A DNA stretch of 64,000 nt, taken from Desulfobacteraceae bacterium. GTDB taxonomy: Bacteria > Desulfobacterota > Desulfobacteria > Desulfobacterales > Desulfosarcinaceae. Under the pieces are notes generated by a model. It was not told the DNA's origin. It did no database searches and saw only the letters and a list, made by a program, of their open reading frames with translations. Both the position numbers and the translations under genes were made by a program. Location of the stretch: positions 1 to 64,000 of the forward strand of contig JAAERL010001167.1 in NCBI GenBank assembly GCA_024230435.1, read 5' to 3'. How positions within the stretch are numbered: the stretch's first letter is position 1; every line of letters begins with the position of its first letter. This document shows positions 62,946 through 64,000 of the stretch, piece after piece.

Positions 62946-64000
62946 ATGAAGCGCAGATGTAAAAAAAAAATAAGCTTCATGCCCAAGTTCTCGAACTTCA
63001 TAGTTTTCAACATACTGATAATGTTCGTATTCATAAACGGGTGTGCAACATTGCCGAGAGGTTTTGAGCGAACTGCGTCCTATGCCTATCCCAATACCGA
63101 AAACACTGTTTTCGGTAAAATGTTCGCCGATGACATAAAAAAATATTCCGGCAAATCCGGATTCGTTTTGTTAGCGAGCGGATTGGATGCTTTCGCATCC
63201 CGCATCGTTTTGGCTAATTGCGCCCAACGCAGTATCGATGCGCAATACTACTTATATCATGACGACTTCATTGGCCGGATATTTACATATCACTTGCTTA
63301 AGGCGGCCGATCGCGGCGTAAGGATCCGTTTACTTGTTGACGATATTAATCTTGCCGGCCGTGATTTGGGAGCAGCGGCGCTCGACAGCCATCCCAACAT
63401 GCAAGTTCGGATTTTTAATCCATTCAGCCGAAACATGGGCCGGGCCATACAGTTTGTTACCCGGTTGGGGCAAGTAACACGAAGAATGCATAACAAGACG
63501 TTTATTGCCGACAATCAGGCGGCTATTCTTGGAGGACGCAATATCGGCAATGAATACTTTGAAGCCGACCCCAATATCTCATTTGCTGATCTGGATGTAT
63601 TATCCATTGGTCCGGTGGTCAGCAAGGTGTCATCGTCTTTTGATCTATATTGGAATAGCGAGCTGGCCTATCCTGCAGTAGTACTCCGCGGGAAAAAACC
63701 GACCCCCGGACAAATTCAGAAAAACCGTCAAGAACTTACCGATTTTGCAAACAAGCATGCCGGCTCTTCTTATATGCAGGCCCTTGAAGATTCGGACCTT
63801 GGAAAACGCATTCGCAATAACCAGCTAAACTACAGTTGGGGTGAAGCTAAAATCGTCTACGATCAACCGGAAAAAATTCTTCAAAGCTACGACAAGACTG
63901 AATATCATTTATCTCCACATCTGAGGCCTTACTTTGAAGCAGTCAAAAAAGAGCTTGTGATCTTTTCAGCTTATTTTGTTCCCGGCAAAAGAGGAACCGC
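62946..64000 (+). CDS. Phospholipase-D-family lipoprotein, 3' end outside the window
   Basis: The frame is open from the ATG at 62946 to the window edge (about 351 residues seen). A lipoprotein-type signal (hydrophobic stretch, then FINGCATLP) suggests export and lipid attachment. The first HKD motif is intact: HNKTFIADNQAAILGGRN, preceded by RSIDAQYYLYHDDFIG and RGVRIRLLVDDI. A second HKD motif should lie downstream. The family includes cardiolipin-synthase-like and YmdC-type enzymes; the substrate is not deducible. There is no good ribosome site before the ATG, so the start is tentative. Confidence 0.88.
   Translation, partial: MKRRCKKKISFMPKFSNFIVFNILIMFVFINGCATLPRGFERTASYAYPNTENTVFGKMFADDIKKYSGKSGFVLLASGLDAFASRIVLANCAQRSIDAQYYLYHDDFIGRIFTYHLLKAADRGVRIRLLVDDINLAGRDLGAAALDSHPNMQVRIFNPFSRNMGRAIQFVTRLGQVTRRMHNKTFIADNQAAILGGRNIGNEYFEADPNISFADLDVLSIGPVVSKVSSSFDLYWNSELAYPAVVLRGKKPTPGQIQKNRQELTDFANKHAGSSYMQALEDSDLGKRIRNNQLNYSWGEAKIVYDQPEKILQSYDKTEYHLSPHLRPYFEAVKKELVIFSAYFVPGKRGT

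Noticed and set aside
63290-63514. 74-codon minus-strand frame
   Set aside because: Antisense to the phospholipase-D-family gene, which has an intact HKD motif on the plus strand.

Overview
The window looks like chromosome of a sulfate-reducer-type bacterium of the Desulfobacterota (former Deltaproteobacteria), probably Desulfobacterales. This is inferred from the kind of genes present: a Gram-negative meso-DAP cell-wall set, LolA, separately encoded PurH domains, an HgcB-type ferredoxin, many PAS/hybrid histidine kinases, a sigma-54 activator and NhaC and DASS transporters. No 16S or other definitive marker is present. Noncoding DNA is AT-rich and full of short dispersed inverted repeats.

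Layout. 1-3.3 kb: end of an unknown gene, a frameshifted pqiC remnant, a lipoprotein with a metallopeptidase-like motif, and repeats. 3.5-4.3 kb: a cold-shock protein and an RRM RNA-binding protein. 4.3-22.3 kb, all minus strand: a complete-looking dcw division and cell-wall cluster, transcribed mraZ-rsmH-ftsL-ftsI-murE-murF-mraY-murD-ftsW-murG-murC-ftsQ-ftsA-ftsZ and then a B12-binding radical SAM gene; murB and ddl are absent. 22.9-27.2 kb, plus strand: HD hydrolase, split purH (IMP cyclohydrolase and AICAR transformylase) and a CaCA-type antiporter. 27.8-33.6 kb: a hybrid kinase whose phospho-acceptor His is Lys, an orphan HgcB-like ferredoxin, a CheY-like regulator, and a hybrid kinase coupled to an Hpt protein. 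33.8-36.4 kb: unknown gene, lolA, nadA. 36.7-39.6 kb, minus: yebC, rlmE, radA. 39.7-43.2 kb, plus: lytic transglycosylase, small membrane protein, hybrid kinase. 43.2-46.3 kb, minus: rsgA, a secreted small protein, a GlxA-type regulator, the last divergent from an Fe-S protein.

47.7-60.2 kb is a minus-strand accessory and signalling region: response regulators, a DASS transporter next to a carbonic-anhydrase-like protein and a CBS protein, a double-receiver protein whose first receiver is degenerate, a kinase-like protein without a recognisable ATP-binding domain, a Cache-domain kinase/regulator pair with a NifX-like protein, a sigma-54 activator with an altered Walker B, and an Lrp-type regulator. 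60.5-62.3 kb carries a half-length universal stress protein coupled to an NhaC antiporter. The window ends inside a phospholipase-D-family lipoprotein.

Most striking: (i) several signalling proteins in one region with predicted dead catalytic residues; (ii) an HgcB-like ferredoxin with the hallmark cysteines but no hgcA beside it; (iii) a DASS/carbonic-anhydrase-like/CBS/pseudo-receiver gene run that may be an uncharacterised regulated anion or bicarbonate system; (iv) at least five families of short inverted-repeat elements, some supplying stop codons to neighbouring genes.
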